Source: Oegoconia quadripuncta (taxonomy: Eukaryota > Arthropoda > Insecta > Lepidoptera > Autostichidae). Taken from it: DNA of 64,000 bases. The stretch covers positions 8,836,815-8,900,814 of the forward strand of contig OX438742.1 in the NCBI GenBank assembly GCA_949316235.1, read 5' to 3'. This document shows, in pieces, positions 11,475 to 25,029 of this stretch (its first letter is position 1; each line of letters starts with the position of its first letter). The notes beneath the pieces were generated by a model. The model was not told where the DNA came from. It ran no database searches and saw only the letters and a list, made by a program, of their open reading frames with translations. The translations under genes were made by a program, and so were the position numbers.

Positions 11475-11762
11475 AATCGACTGCAAGTCACCGGGGACAA
11501 TAGAGAACGGTCGAATCATAATATCGAACAGCTCGACACTGTACGGCAGCTCAATCGAGTACCACTGTCTGCCGCAGTTCCAGCGCGTCGGACCTTTCCT
11601 CAGGAAGTGTTTGGACGACGGCAAGTGGTCGGGAGACGAGCCGACTTGCGAGCTGGCGACCAATGAAGCGGCCGATAGTGGAACCCTTCCGCTCAGCGTT
11701 GGGGTCGGCTGCGGAGTGGTGTTGTTCTTGCTGATGCTGTTAGGAGTCATCTATTTGAGGCT
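11475..11762 (+). CDS. Sushi/CCP-domain membrane protein, exon 2 (last CCP plus transmembrane segment)
   Basis: This 288 bp exon has a ttactttccacag acceptor (phase 1) and a gtaagt donor (phase 2). It encodes a complete CCP with C-K-S-P-G-x-I-x-N-G at the start, an IEYHC centre and a K-C-x-D-D-G-K-W-S-G-x-x-P-x-C end. A short Asn/Glu-rich stalk follows, then a hydrophobic span of about 22 residues rich in Val, Leu and Gly, ending in a stop-transfer Leu-Arg-Leu-Arg completed by the next exon. The product is therefore a type I membrane protein with its CCPs outside the cell. This is the membrane-proximal module. Confidence 0.87.
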
Positions 11763-11936
11763 GTAAGTTTCTTCTTTAATCACAATTGGTTAGTTGGTAG
11801 CCGAATTCAACGTATTTCAAGGGCTAAAGTAAATTAGCCTTATCACGCACCGTGGTCGGTTGGTGTTTATCTAGGAGTAATCGCGTTGGAGGTAGTAGTC
11901 GTTGCTTCTGCGATTCAACAAAAATGACATTCAATC

Positions 11937-12165
11937 ATATCTGATGATTAGTGAAGGTCGAAGCGCACTCACCTGAAACCCACTTAAGGGACTGACGATT
12001 TTATCTCAAACAGCCGAAAAACAGCAATGCTGTGAACGTAGCTTAGCGGCAGACTTAGATAAGATGATTATCTTAGCTTAGAAGAGCCTAGTGACAGGAA
12101 AATGCCCAACGATTAACCAAACGTACTACTAAAGCCAATGATGCTAACATTGAGCCAAGGAGCAG
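11937..12165 (-). mobile_element. Old, diverged copy of SINE family A
   Basis: It shares scattered blocks with the copy at 9690-10022: ttagtgaaggtcgaag, cttagcggcagacttagata, aaaatgccca and acattgagccaaggag. It lies within the intron between the transmembrane and tail exons. Confidence 0.55.
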
Positions 12166-12610
12166 TTTTCCGTTTTTATCATGCTGATGTCTACTTGGTA
12201 GAAAACAAAGACCAGGCAAAAATAAATTAAGTAAGGTGCTTACGGAGTCCGTCAACTATTTCCATTTCTTATAAGACTACAGTTGCTTTTTGAAGTCGAC
12301 CCCCTGCAGTTAGGATGTTATTTTGCATTGCAATCTTCAAAAACTGACGTAGCATGACGATGACTACAAAAAATTTTTATTCGCGAGTCAGGGAAGTCAA
12401 ACATGATTGTGTGATGAATACGAACATTTATTTAGATGTGCCTAATTTGGGGCTAGATAATTCGTGTAAAGGTCCCAAATATTTATTTAGTTGCTTTGGC
12501 TGCGAGTGTGACTTCCGTAAAGCATTCTTGATGCTAACCGATCGTTGGTACTTACCAATATTTGTGAGTCTAGTTACACTAACAAGATCTTCCATCATCT
12601 CCCTTTGCAG

Positions 12611-12887
12611 ACGAAAAGCCACGCCGGTGAAGAACACGGAGAATATTGAGGGCGCCGAGAGGAAGGAAGACCAGAACGCGGCGGTAATGAGCTACGCCAC
12701 CCTCCATGACACCAACGGTCGTCACATCTACGACCACGTGACGGACAATGTCTATGACTCACCGTACAGCGAGCGCATCGCGGATAACGTCGCATACGGA
12801 CGCCGCAGCGATACAGACTCGGCCTACGAACCTGAACCCACTGGGCCTAACGCGGTCGTCACCATCAACGGAGTCGCCGTCCGCTGA
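12611..12887 (+). CDS. Sushi/CCP-domain membrane protein, terminal exon (cytoplasmic tail)
   Basis: The acceptor is tctccctttgcag and phase 2 matches the preceding donor. The exon encodes about 91 tail residues and ends at TGA 12885-12887. The tail starts basic, then is acidic and polar, and contains six tyrosines in short contexts (SYATL, IYDHV, VYDSPY, VAYG, SAYEP). A TDNVYD/ADNVAY pair looks like an internal repeat. Such sites could be kinase targets or SH2/PTB docking motifs, which is inference. The open frame continues upstream to an ATG at 12354, but that part is intron read-through without coding character. Confidence 0.85.
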
Positions 12888-15640
12888 GTGTAAACGACCT
12901 TAATGTTCAGTGTTTTTTTTTGTTTGATCCGGCTCGAAGGACCAATCTGAAAGCTTGGTAACCATTAGCGCGATGCTGTTCAGATTCGTTCACCCGATGT
13001 GTCATACAATGTAGTCGCTTTTGTTTATAGTGTATTTGTTATTGGTCTTTGTAAAGTTCCTGTGAAACTGCCAAGTCGTTATTGTACTCGTACCCTGATG
13101 AATGTTTATGACAAAAATTGCTTCAGAATGGTTACCATTTTCCCCATGAGTGTTCAAACAGATGTTATTAGGTATAGTTTAAGTTTTAGATATTTTTTAA
13201 GGTTTTTCGACGACTACAAACTGGGAAGTGTTCGAGTGATCACCAACACTTACTAGGTAAAAAAAAAAACCAAAGATGTAAATGTGTTGGATTTTTATGT
13301 GGAATATATTGATATTTATGTTAGTAAATACGGAAAATTTGGTGTTAGTACTATTTCTGACACATTGGATACAAATCAGTCTCCAAATATTGCGATTTCA
13401 CTGAATCACAATGTACTTATAGTTTAGGACATCAGAAATTGTCCAACATCGCGAATGGAAAAACTCTGATAAACTGGAAGTCGGATACAATTAGTGTAGA
13501 ACGAAAATGTATTTATTGTTTTATGTCGACGTATGAATAGGTTTTGATGCCAAAATAATACTGCTATTGCTTGATAGGTAGTAACTTGCGTAGGGACTAG
13601 GTTAATAAGTATTCGATTGTATCGTTCCTCCGATTTGAAGAAATTCTATGAAGTGCTATTATGTATTAGTAATTATCGTTTTAGTATTATTTCCTCGTTT
13701 GTGAAAACATTAATATTACAAAAACGTTTTTTTTTTGGTATTTATGTGGTATAGTCGACGGCATACGATAACACTACCAGTGTAAGCTGCCCGCGCGACG
13801 CTACCTTATAGGCGCCTTAGTGTAAATATACTGGAAAAAGTTACGGTCGACGTGTGGCCGCGTGTTCATATCCTTGACTTATCATTTTATCAGTCAAGAG
13901 ACCAATCCAATTTTCAATGATAGAAAATAATTCTAGCTACACTGACAAATCCTGTTTATTGTATTACTTGCGTGTTTGCTCGCGGTAGCCCTCTGCTACC
14001 GCCGCCCCGCTCACTGCATTTAGGCGCAGTCCGTGGTGCATACGAAGCGCCGTGTCGAGTACCACTATTAATCCTACCTTATAGGAGTTACAATGGGAGT
14101 GGTGAGAAGGTGGGATCTGCCAAGTCTTGGTTGAATATAATCATTTCCTTTTGACGGTCGGTGACCACTTCGGGATTTGACCACTTTTGCATTTAACCAC
14201 TTCTGGATTTGATCATGTCGGTTATAGCGGTTAGATGTTTCTCCTTGAATAAAAATCAGTACTTTCAGTCAATTATTGTTTAATTTGAGAAAGATAAAAG
14301 GGATAGAAAATAAATAATAATCGCTAACACAAATTACATGCTGAGAGCGCGCGGGACGTCGAACGGGCCGCTTGAATCGAACGGAAACAGTAGCGTTCGG
14401 CGTAGTTGCGTTTATTTTGCACGGTGGTTGCAGTTGTGACGTAGGCTGCACTATACGGTCTCCTACCATTTTAAAACCGGTATAATATTTGTGTATCAGC
14501 TAGAAACTTATTAATCCATGATCGGTTAGTTAGAACGTATAGAACCATGTGAAAAGATTGAATTTATTTCATACCACATATATATATATAGTATATTATT
14601 TTGTAATGTCAAAAACTATATTTTTTAAATGCGAATAAAATTTGTAGTCAATTAAGCATAATAAAGTTTATTTAAATTCCATTTCACCCTGTATTTATAT
14701 GTTAGTACTATAAGTCTTGTAAATAGTTAAAGAGAAAGTTTTATTTCATATTTTTATACAAATAGATTTAATAATGGTCAAAACTCGTCGCTGCCTTTTT
14801 GTGAAGTATAATGTTTGTGAACGTCCATAATATCATGAGTAGTTTTGAAAATATCATTTCGTTTGATAGGACCACAATCTTGTCGTAATTATTGTCAACA
14901 TAATTAGATAGGTACCTACTTGTGATTATACCTAAGTTTTAAGTGTTCATCTTTCGATAACTTTTACCTTGTAAACTATATTATTTTTGTTATATTTTTT
15001 GTAATAAATAACTAATTGTAACTATCAATTCTTAGATCACCGGTTCGTTAAATAAATGTCTTCAATATGAAAAGAATATCATTTTACAAAAGTAAGTCCG
15101 TGAATTAATAAAAATTACGAATAATTTTGCAAACTCGATTTTATTGTATAAAATTGACAAGACATCAAGACAACGATAGTTTGAAAAACATAATGATTAC
15201 TATTATTACCTCCACATTATTATCAAATATTTTATCTGATTAGCTGTCATGTAAAGAAAATTCAATAGGGCACTTTGTACGTACCTACATCGAATTTCAC
15301 CGAATTTTCAATCATTTCGGGAGCAAACAACATTCAACAGCCAAAAAGTCGGTGATCTGAAATTTCGGTGAAACGAATTTCTAACAAACGATCATTTAGC
15401 TAAATATCATAATTATGTTAGGTATAAATTTTGTATATTTACAATATATAGTTACAAAGAGTAAACTACATTGTACCTACTGAACGATACATTTCTTGGT
15501 ACACCTACAAACGGTACACAAAATGACATGATATGCATGGTTAATTCATAATATACTTTTTACAGAAAGTAAATAGAAATATAATACACTTCATTAGTTA
15601 TTCATTACACTGAACGACAATGGTTACAGAGCTAATATTT
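12888..15640 (+). other. Probable 3' UTR of the sushi gene and downstream intergenic DNA
   Basis: No convincing coding sequence. Candidate polyadenylation signals AATAAA occur at 14634, 14660 and 15003, so the transcript could end near any of them. The open frames at 12999-13256 and 13972-14154 show no recognisable protein. Confidence 0.4.
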
Positions 15641-15740
15641 GACAACCGATTGGTGCAGTGGCCTGCCTTCAACACCAACGGTTGCAGGTTCGAACGCCGC
15701 TAGAGGTAAATGTTTGCGATGGATACAAATTTTTTTATTC
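15641..15740 (+). mobile_element. tRNA-derived SINE head, family C
   Basis: The plus strand has an A-box-like ttggtgcagtgg and a B box ggttcgaac at 15687-15695, followed by a T run and AT-rich body. A deleted, diverged copy lies on the minus strand at 38219-38272. The right edge of the body was not resolved. Confidence 0.55.
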
Positions 15741-18700
15741 CTGAGTAAGTTTCTATAAACATTTTATGTTTCTTCGATATATAGGTATTCATAGCAGTCT
15801 TTGTATAGTTTGGGACTAGATATTGAGGTAAATGTCTGGCAGATTTATTATTATAATATACGTCATAGGCAGACGGTTAAATTAGCCATCCATTTGAATG
15901 CCTAGGTGGATCTTTATGTATGGCGTTATATATCATAAGAAACATCGGGGGCTCCTTGCCAAGAGCGGAATTGTCCATACGTAACGATACATATGGAATA
16001 CGGATACATACGGAAACAACTGAATAATTAAGATGGTGATTCTTCTATAGTACCTTTAAATTGATGAAACACATCTGAAATTTATGTTCAAAAATGTATG
16101 TATGTATATTGAAAACATAAAGAAAAATATTCATTAAAATTTCTCAATGATCGCGTGTAAGTGTAAGTTCCAAGCGAGATGGCAAATTGCAAATTTGTGT
16201 TTGTAAAAGCGGGACACGATGGCACTCCCAATGGTCGAGCGTTCAATATGCAGTTGGCGCGTAGTTATAGTACGAGACGTTCGTATATTGGAACGTTGAT
16301 AGAAATACATGCATGATACAATCAAAACTTAGAAAAGTTTCGCTCTACGAATACACACGTTTACTTATTTAATACACACACTACACACTCCATTCTATAC
16401 TGTACCATTTTACACATATTTTTTTTAAATAGTGGTCTTATCAGCACCAATACATTTACTGTCCTACCGAGCCTACGCAAAAAAAGCTAGTAGTTTAATG
16501 AGATTTATAAAAATATACTTTTAAGGCCGGGCTTATGCAGACACCAGGCATTGTTATTGTCTAACTTCAAGGGTAGTTGGTATCATTTATTACTACTGAA
16601 GTTAGGCAATGGATGCCCAGTTTGGTCAATATTCTACTAGATGCGATTGATTCTACAATATATTACAAAAGTCTTTCTCTAATCTAGGATCCAAGTGCCG
16701 CTGCTGTCAAGAGATATCGGATGTCTAGCAGTGTTCACCGGTTTTATTAAATGGATAGCTACCCTCCATACAAGTTGTATCGTCGTCGTCATGACTCTCA
16801 TATTCGCCGATTGTCAAAACTCGTGACAACAAAATAAGACTCTAGGTCAGTGCGTACGCATCGATTATTCGGAATTACGTAGTTTCCCTCACGAGTAGTG
16901 CTAATCAGTAAACATAATATGCTTAATCTATCAGAAGCTAACGGAATTCGTATCCTACTTACAAAAATATTGTGTTGGTGACTGATGGAAGCCCTATGTC
17001 AACTTTTGAAACGTATGCATAAAGCCACTGGACTCAGAAGGCACGAGAACAATCATGCATTCATTACAATTATAAACCCTAAAGTAACACTGTTCAATAT
17101 TCATCGACCCACTGGGTAAATGATATTGATATACTACTCAAATTAAGGCACTGCGGGAATTTGCCAAGATAATACCACAAAAAAAAAGGAAATAAAAACA
17201 AACAAAAGAAAAATAAATTAATGAAGAAATTTATTTCATTTAACTCTTATCTCTGGAAATAAATAAAAACTTCAATGAACAAATAAATTTTAGAACCGCT
17301 AAGTTAAGAAATGCTACAAATTCATACATTACAATAGTTTTTGAAGATCAGTTGTCGCCTTAACAGTTCACAATAAACTTAAAAAGTGTTTCTTTTTTAC
17401 AATAGGAACCCCCAAAGTCATTAAACTTTAGAGTTGAGATTAATACAGCAATATGATGGTAATAATAAAATAAATTAATACTATAGAAACAGATATAACT
17501 CTACACATTTATTCCATCTTCTAGGAGAGAAATACTGTCACTACAACATAATAATCCGTATAAATTGCAATGTCCACATATTTAATAGCAGCGTGGCCCC
17601 TGTTCGATAATAACCGACTCATAAAATCTTTCTTAAATATATAAAAACAGTCTATTTTACTAATACGAAAAGAAAAACAAAATTTTAAGTTCATTACAGG
17701 AGTTTATGAATGGCGTACAAAATCGATATATCACATTTCCAATTCGTTCGCAACTATTGCATAAACACATCTATACATAATATATAAACATATATATATA
17801 TTAGTAATTCGAGATATATGTAACTACGAAACTGATAAATGCGGGCATCGAGCCCGCTACCAAAAGGATCAATAAAATCTATGCTACACTTAAACTCCAT
17901 TAGGAATACATCAATTTATCAACACAAAGGACTTCTCTAACAGTCCCAGGAGAAGCGATAATTAAATATATAAATATTTCCATCTGACAGCTTAAACTAC
18001 CTCCTAAAAGCTATACCTGACCTCGGACTCAACTATGACATTCAGGGCATAAATTCTAACACGCGTTAGAAGCAGCGACTTACACATAAATATCACAAAA
18101 AATAAACTAGATATCGCCCCTCATACAAAACTTGGAGTTGCTCTTGTTGTAATGTCACCCTATTCCCGTAGCGTTTCAATCCATCAGCTTGGTCTCATTA
18201 ATATCAACTTGGTAATCGAGGGACACCATTCAAAATAAGGCGCATGGTCTAGTTTACTTTCTATGATAAACATCAATTTTTTATGTACAAAGCACTTTGT
18301 GTGTGTAAATAGATTTTTCTTCATACCATCGCCACAACCCTTAAATCAAAAGTTCTTTTATTGATAGGTCCTATTAATCAAATTTACACCTTCTATAAAT
18401 AGCGTATCATAATTTAACATAACGTATAACCGTCATACATTTAATATGGAACCGTCCACTTAACTTGAGCTATATATATAATTTTATATAATTATAATTC
18501 ATTAATCCCTAACAATTTAATCGAATATGGTTTGCATTTTCATGTAAATTATTTGATTGCATAAGTTGAATCTTTATAATAAATAAGGTATAACAACGCA
18601 AGAGAAGTTATCGCTTCTCGTGAAACGAATGAACAACATAATATGTGCATTCCACTTGTTTGGAAAATTGGCGTGCGGCAATATATTTTGGTATCTGAAT

Positions 18701-21679
18701 AACGGTAACAAGTACACGATAATAAGACTTGAGACTGTAACATGGCTCGAAATAAGACTAAGGATTACGTTGGCGGTAGCAGGCTGATATAAGTGGTGGG
18801 AAAGCGAGCTAGCAATTTTTACGTGTATCTTATAATAATTTCATTATTAATACGTATAAAATTGAATAACCATTACATCAGTCCATACATACGGCTGCTA
18901 CATAGGTAATTACATTAAAATATATGTACTTAATGTCCCCTACGAAAATACACGTAAAAATGCGGCGTTCTCAGCTCTCAACGTAAATACATCCTTAATA
19001 TGGTGCGTTAATCAATTTCCATATTGGATGATTTTGAACTTCGCCAGTTCTTATCCATAGCATTACTCTGTGACAGTGTCTATAAATTAGAAAACCGACC
19101 GAGCACCATAACCAACGGGAGGACTCATTACTTCATTGATAAGACTTAAATTGGGAATAGACGAAACGCCTACGACCCGAGAAACGAAAATAATAAGAGA
19201 AAAAATTCATTGTCTAATTTTAATAATACCGGAAAAAAGTCAAACTTTGAAACAACACATTAGTGGATTTTATGGGATTTAAATATATTTGATATATCAA
19301 ACTCCATTTTTGAAATAATATAAGCTCTAATATAAGGACAACCTCAAGGAAGAGTCCAACTTCTCTATAAAATACCTTGCAAATGTGTAATTATGAAACG
19401 AATACAAAGGAAGAGAATTGTCTTTCAAAACACCATGGCAGTATTAGAGCAGTGTCCAAGTGTTACTAAGCCGATGAAGATTCAACGACATGCGTAAAAC
19501 ATGCGGAAACCGATGGATAAGAATGGTAAAGGCCTAGAAAAAAAAATATTAATTGTAAATCATTAATTACAATGGCGAAACAATAAATGCAATGAGAGAG
19601 ATTACGGACCGTATTGATAAAATAATCTCAAGATTGATATCAAAATTGAATCAACATTTGAGATACTGTTTTCATATAAAATAGTATAACGGGCCTGGGA
19701 ACAATCGTTCTATCCCCCGTGGTTAAAGAGATTGGAGCAGTGTTAACTAAAATGTAGATGCTAATATTGTGCGAGAACGGGCGAGCATGCGAAGGCATTC
19801 TTATTTATTTCGTTATAGGCGCTTCATCATTGTTTAGAACAGTTGAAAAGAGAGCCGGGGTACTGAGTGGAGTGGTGAAGAACAGCAACTATTGTGTTAG
19901 CCCCCGGCTTCGTTATAAGCAATTCATAGATATCGCCTGAAAGCTATTGTAAGTAAGTAGATGGATAATAGTCACTACTGCTACCGCGAATTCACCTTTT
20001 GTATCAGTCAACACTGGATTTCTCTCACTTCTCCACAGGAAAGTGTGAGTTTCTAATTACCCAAGACTAGACTCAAGACAAGATATAGACTATTAAAAAA
20101 GAAAAAATAAGGAACTAACCCGGAAATACCTAATAGCAAGCTTTGCACGGCAAAGCCGCTCCCATAGAAGTTGTTGTCTATGAGGATCTTGACCAACTCT
20201 TAGTTTCTCGAGTAATTAAAAAATCACGGCATATATGTATTGTATTAACAGTAAGCCGAAGTATGTAAATGAGGAGGTGAGGGAACAAAGCCTTCACCCG
20301 CCGTCGTCAAACCCTTAGTTGCCTGTTAACTTGCTTTGAGAATGATTTACGCTACGCTTATAGAGGGACGATAGAGAACGAGGTATATTATATATGCCTA
20401 TTGTAATAGCTACTCGTTAACATTTGAATGTAATATAGTAAAACGCCCTAATACGGGCATTTCACTAAGTAAAATTTAAAATATATATTTATATAGTTCA
20501 TGACATCGCTCAACTAATGCAAAATAGTTACATCTAGCTATGGACGTATCAAATAAATGAATTATAACAATTTCAATTTTGCAATTGATGAGCGATTTCT
20601 TTCACACTACATGTCAAATAATTGGACGCCGTTCGGATGTTATTAAAAATAATAATATGATATTGAAATATACGTTTACAAGTACGTAAAAATTGTGAAA
20701 AGGAACAAAACCATTGGTTTGAAGAATTACGGCCATTAGAGCAGCGACGCCGCATTTCACCAAACGAATCGAAGCTGCTTTTTCGTTGGCAGTTCGATAC
20801 GAGTACGTTTTTACGGCCTACAGTGAAATAAGTCAGAGTCCCGGACTTGCAGGTACTATCTGTAATAATATGTATATACACGCAAGATAATAATTTTCTA
20901 CAACGAATTTTAACAAAGTAATCGTCAATATAGTAACTTGTCGTATAATAAATCACGATTGTTATTCCAACGACGAAAATTGTCAAAAATATAATATAAA
21001 AATCGAGTCTTTGTGAATAGGCTAAATCTGTATTACCTATGCTTTGCATAGACTGAAATTTTATACAAAAAAACTTAACAAATGTATCCAGTTACAAACG
21101 GATTTTGTACTGCAATCATGCGAAATTTAATTTTGTCTAAAATACTACAATCGGTCCAGCGATCGTCGAAAGTCAAAACTGTTTAGAAAAGTAAACGTTT
21201 GTAAATGGGGGATACAAATATTGAGTGGTCATTTACCGTGCGGTTCATTTATCGCTCCCTTCCCAACAAGCTGTAGGTAGAGATGGCAAGAGGTCGTGCG
21301 ACTCATGCGCCGCGGAATTGAGTGTACAGGTTCAAACACACTTGTCAATACATTCTCGGGGTTGGCAACGGTTCTATACAACTATCTAATTTAGGCATAA
21401 TTCGTTTCAATACAAATATCAATGGAACGGAACAATCCCAAGTTAAACTGTTTTAAAGAGGCGATGCAGGCATGCGCGTCACCAAACTGTAGTGTGAGAC
21501 GGTCTTAAATAGAAAATTTTAATTTTAAACAGCACATTCAGACATGTATCCTTGTTACCAGAAATTCTTCAGCTAATTAGCTTATTTTTTAAACAGTTTA
21601 TGTTTAGACATTTCTATTGAAACGGAACACGTTTTTAGTGTACATTGTGGCGTGGTGAGGCCGTCTGTCCCCTCGTCAT
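15741..21679. other. Convergent intergenic region and probable long 3' UTR of the MYPT gene
   Basis: AT-rich, with no recognised exon. The right part is likely minus-strand 3' UTR following the MYPT stop at 21680. A TTTATT (AATAAA on the minus strand) at 17230, near a long T-rich minus-strand stretch, is one possible end. A small palindrome gcgggc-atcga-gcccgc is at 17841-17857. A minus-strand open frame of 158 codons at 20573-21049 has no recognisable family. Confidence 0.35.
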
Positions 21680-21766
21680 TCACTTGGACAGTTTGCTTAT
21701 CACTCGGATCAGTGCCCCGTTCTCATCCTTCAACCGCTGGTTTTCGGCCTGCAACGCCTGTTGATA
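21680..21766 (-). CDS. Mbs: MYPT alternative terminal exon B (leucine zipper)
   Basis: The acceptor is ATTCCAG and phase 0 matches the donor of exon 28358-28441. It encodes 28 residues and then TGA (complement of 21680-21682). The sequence ends GALIRVISKLSK, the C-terminus I recall for vertebrate MYPT1, preceded by AENQRLKDEN heptads. In vertebrates this zipper binds cGMP-dependent protein kinase I. It is interchangeable in frame with the exon at 28118-28216: both follow the same upstream exon and both carry their own stop, so only one can be used per transcript. Confidence 0.88.
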   Translation of the reverse strand, partial: YQQALQAENQRLKDENGALIRVISKLSK

Positions 21767-22213
21767 CTGGAATATTTAGAACACATCGAATAATTAGATA
21801 AATTGATCGCATTAAAAGCTAAAACTCATTCGACGGGCTAAATGGTAATCTGCCTGCGGTACGAAGGGAGCAGGGGGCTATTACGGTGCGAAAATCGCAC
21901 AGCTGGATGCCACTTCCGCTTCGGCTTTACCTTCGACATTGCTGGTAAGAAAGTTGTGGTTCAAACACTAAGCATCATCGAACTGCACAGTAGGCATTAG
22001 AATAGGTGTAACTCTCCAAGTCAGTAATTTTTCGTGCCGCTAGAAATTACTACTAACAAATGTGAGTACGGGGACGAATGAAAGTCCTTAACGGAGAGCG
22101 TAAGATAATTACTCCGTCAGCCCTCATGCTCCCCTCATTAAGCAGGCAGGTTTACGCCTCATGTCAACCGGAAAGTTCCAGAAAAAAGGTAAACTTTTAA
22201 GTATATGAACATA

Positions 22214-22311
22214 TCGCATTTGACATGACGTAGAGACTATTCAGGGGCTTAATACGTACATTTCGCATTTGACGTGACGTAAAGACTATTGAGGGGCTTA
22301 ACACGTTCAGG
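22214..22311. repeat. Two-copy tandem repeat, 49 bp period
   Basis: The unit tcgcatttgacatgacgtag at 22214 recurs as tcgcatttgacgtgacgtaa at 22263, and the rest of the unit (agactatt...ggggcttaa) is also repeated. Each unit holds a TGACGT-like palindrome half. Confidence 0.75.
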
Positions 22312-24144
22312 GACACAACCCACCTGTCGACGTTATCAGAATAAACTTTGTTGCGTCCTTGAATGTATTAATAACAGTAATTTTGAAGGGGTAGATCTTT
22401 CAATACAACGAGGCAAACAAATATCAAATGAGTTTAAAAACTGTAAATAACATTTGGTGTTATAAATTATATGGTAGTCAGCGTCATTGAAATATATACA
22501 TAAGCTACAAATTGAATTAATTAGCATTACAAATAAACAAACTTATCAATGATGATCATTGATTTATTATTCACACCAATATCGCAATTAAAAATACTGT
22601 TATATTAAGGGTGAATTTCGTCAGCCTTTTTGTTTATGTTACAAATATCTCGAATATATTAATTTCTCTCTAATTTGCAAATATATTTTGATAAATTCCT
22701 GCATATAATAGTACAAAAATGTAAAATCACACCGGATTCTATTTTGCGAGAATACAAATATAAACAAAATACAAATAACTGTATAATTCTATTAAGCATT
22801 TAATTTAGAAAATTAATCTGATTAAATATCATATTTAAATATACAAATCTGGGTATGTTTTCAGTCATTACTGCTTGTTAGGGAAATTTAATAGATTTGA
22901 GATATTTTTACTTAAAAATTTTCACAAATATTGAAATATTTAGTAGTGCTGACTTTGACTGTGGTGCTTCCACGAAACCTTAAGTTACGAAAATCTTCCT
23001 ATTGTTTAAAAATAAAATGTTACCCTTCCAACCTGTAATTATCCGTAGTGAAATTAAAAAAACATGAATTATCAAGTCGTCACTCTTATTCAGTGTTATA
23101 CAGGGCGTTTATTTAAAATGTATCTACACTACAACACAGCAAAGTAAAAAAAAAACATTTGCATTATATTTCTGATCTTAAGGCAACCCCATTCGAAATG
23201 TTGCATATTTTTGGTATATGGCAGAAAAAAATTGTCCATAATAATATTGATACAGGCACGTGAAAGCACTACGAACAAAAAGGGAACCCTTTTTATACCT
23301 AAGTAATCTATCTACCAATCTAATGTACCCCGTATATAAACGCGGCTGCACGGGCAATATATATATATAAGTATAAACTACGAGTACTTTCAACAGAAGC
23401 GGTTGAAGATAAAAATAAGATATTGGATCTATCTTGAGTCACTTCTGGGGGCTAAGGTTTAAATCATAGGAGTTTGGACACCGCCGCCCGATAGCAACAC
23501 CGATTATAGGTACACATAACATCATCAATCCAGATCACGATGAACGGGATCCATTACAACATCAATCCGTATCATGAACCATAGATGCCGGTCAATAGCA
23601 CCGATTACACCACCGTCAATCTACATAGATTCTTGAATCACGATCAATGAGACCATCAATGAGTAGAACCAATTCAATAAATTACACGGATAATTTGGAT
23701 AACCAGAGCTTGCCACGAAACCCCATCTTCGGTGCGGTTCGGTTCTCAATATCCAATTATTGTCGGTTGGCAGCCTGTCGCAGGTCATAGCACCAACTGG
23801 CAAGTAGACAGGAGACGACTGCGACATATGTGGCCGGCCCATTGCCACATCAAACCTATAACCTCTTCTACCCTAAAAAAAATAACCAGCACTATCCCGC
23901 TGCGGTTTCTGCTTCCGAAGCATTGTGAATCTCTCACCGATTCGGTATACGTTGTAGTCTCACTTTTGCGTTTTAGTTCCCCATGACGACGCTGAAGTTA
24001 ATCTTGTGCAAGGCCTTGGCTACCTACGTCTTCATACACATCCTCATACTTGTCATTCAAAATTGCCGATTTCGGTGGGTAATTTTGCAGGACTTAACGG
24101 ACCAGCTACATGGTTCTCCAGTCAACACACCATTATTTTTATGC

Positions 24145-24438
24145 ACAATGATGTTAAGTGAAGATGAGGCCGAAGGTGGTAGCATACTGACCCGGAAACC
24201 CCATCTTATTTGGGGAACTGGCTACCTTATCTCTGACAACCGGAACACAACAATGCTATTAACATTGCTGCTTGGCGGCAGATTTAGATAAGATGGTGGT
24301 AGCTAGCCAGGCGGACATTTAAAATGCCCTACCACCAACCAAAACGAGTACTTAAACATATACCCCGCTGGGGATCGAACCCGCGACCTCCGAAACGTAA
24401 GCCCAATGTTGTTTACATTGAGCCACGGAGGCGGTTAA
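24145..24438 (-). mobile_element. tRNA-derived SINE, family A, second full-length-like copy
   Basis: The body is almost identical to 9690-10022 (for example the gctattaacattgctgcttg block). The minus-strand head has B box GGTTCGATCCCC and A box TGGCTCAATGTAA. It lies in the MYPT intron. Confidence 0.82.
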
Positions 24439-25029
24439 ATAATCGTAGGTGTCAATGATCATGAGGCAATAAAATATATTGGACATTCATCAATCGGATT
24501 TGGATTGATAATATAATGGAGGTCAATAGCTAGAATTTAAAATCCTGGCAGGTACATGGAAATTGTACCGTACATATTCCATAGTTAAGAAGAGGCATTC
24601 ATACTTCTATGATTAAATTAAATAGACAACACGAGGAGTGACAGTCAAAATTATTAAAATGCAAACGTTTAAATAGACTCAATGGGCTTTTAGGATAAAA
24701 ATCACACTACCGAACTAAGAAATAGTAATAAAATAAAATCATAATTTTTTCGACTGTGTTTAAACAAACAGATACCACCTGGTCACGTTAATTATAGCAA
24801 ACATTCTACTACAAAGTCACTCTTCGCGCCAATATACTCTATAAACAACTTTTTTCTACTATCCATTTTATGGCGTACATTCAAAATAAACTTAATACGA
24901 AATATGATTAAATGGAAATCATTTATAAACTATAGTTAAAGTGGACGGAACTGAAATGTCCATCTTTTTGTGTGCTTTTAGATAACATTAGAAAAGGACA
25001 GAACTACCTTAAAAAATACAAACGACTAA

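Noticed and set aside
11382..11750. 122-codon minus-strand open frame
   Set aside because: Antisense shadow of the CCP/transmembrane exon at 11475-11762, which has splice sites and domain residues.
12354..12610. Upstream part of the open frame ending at 12887
   Set aside because: Intron read-through before a good acceptor at 12610. The phase fits the upstream exon and the sequence has no coding character.
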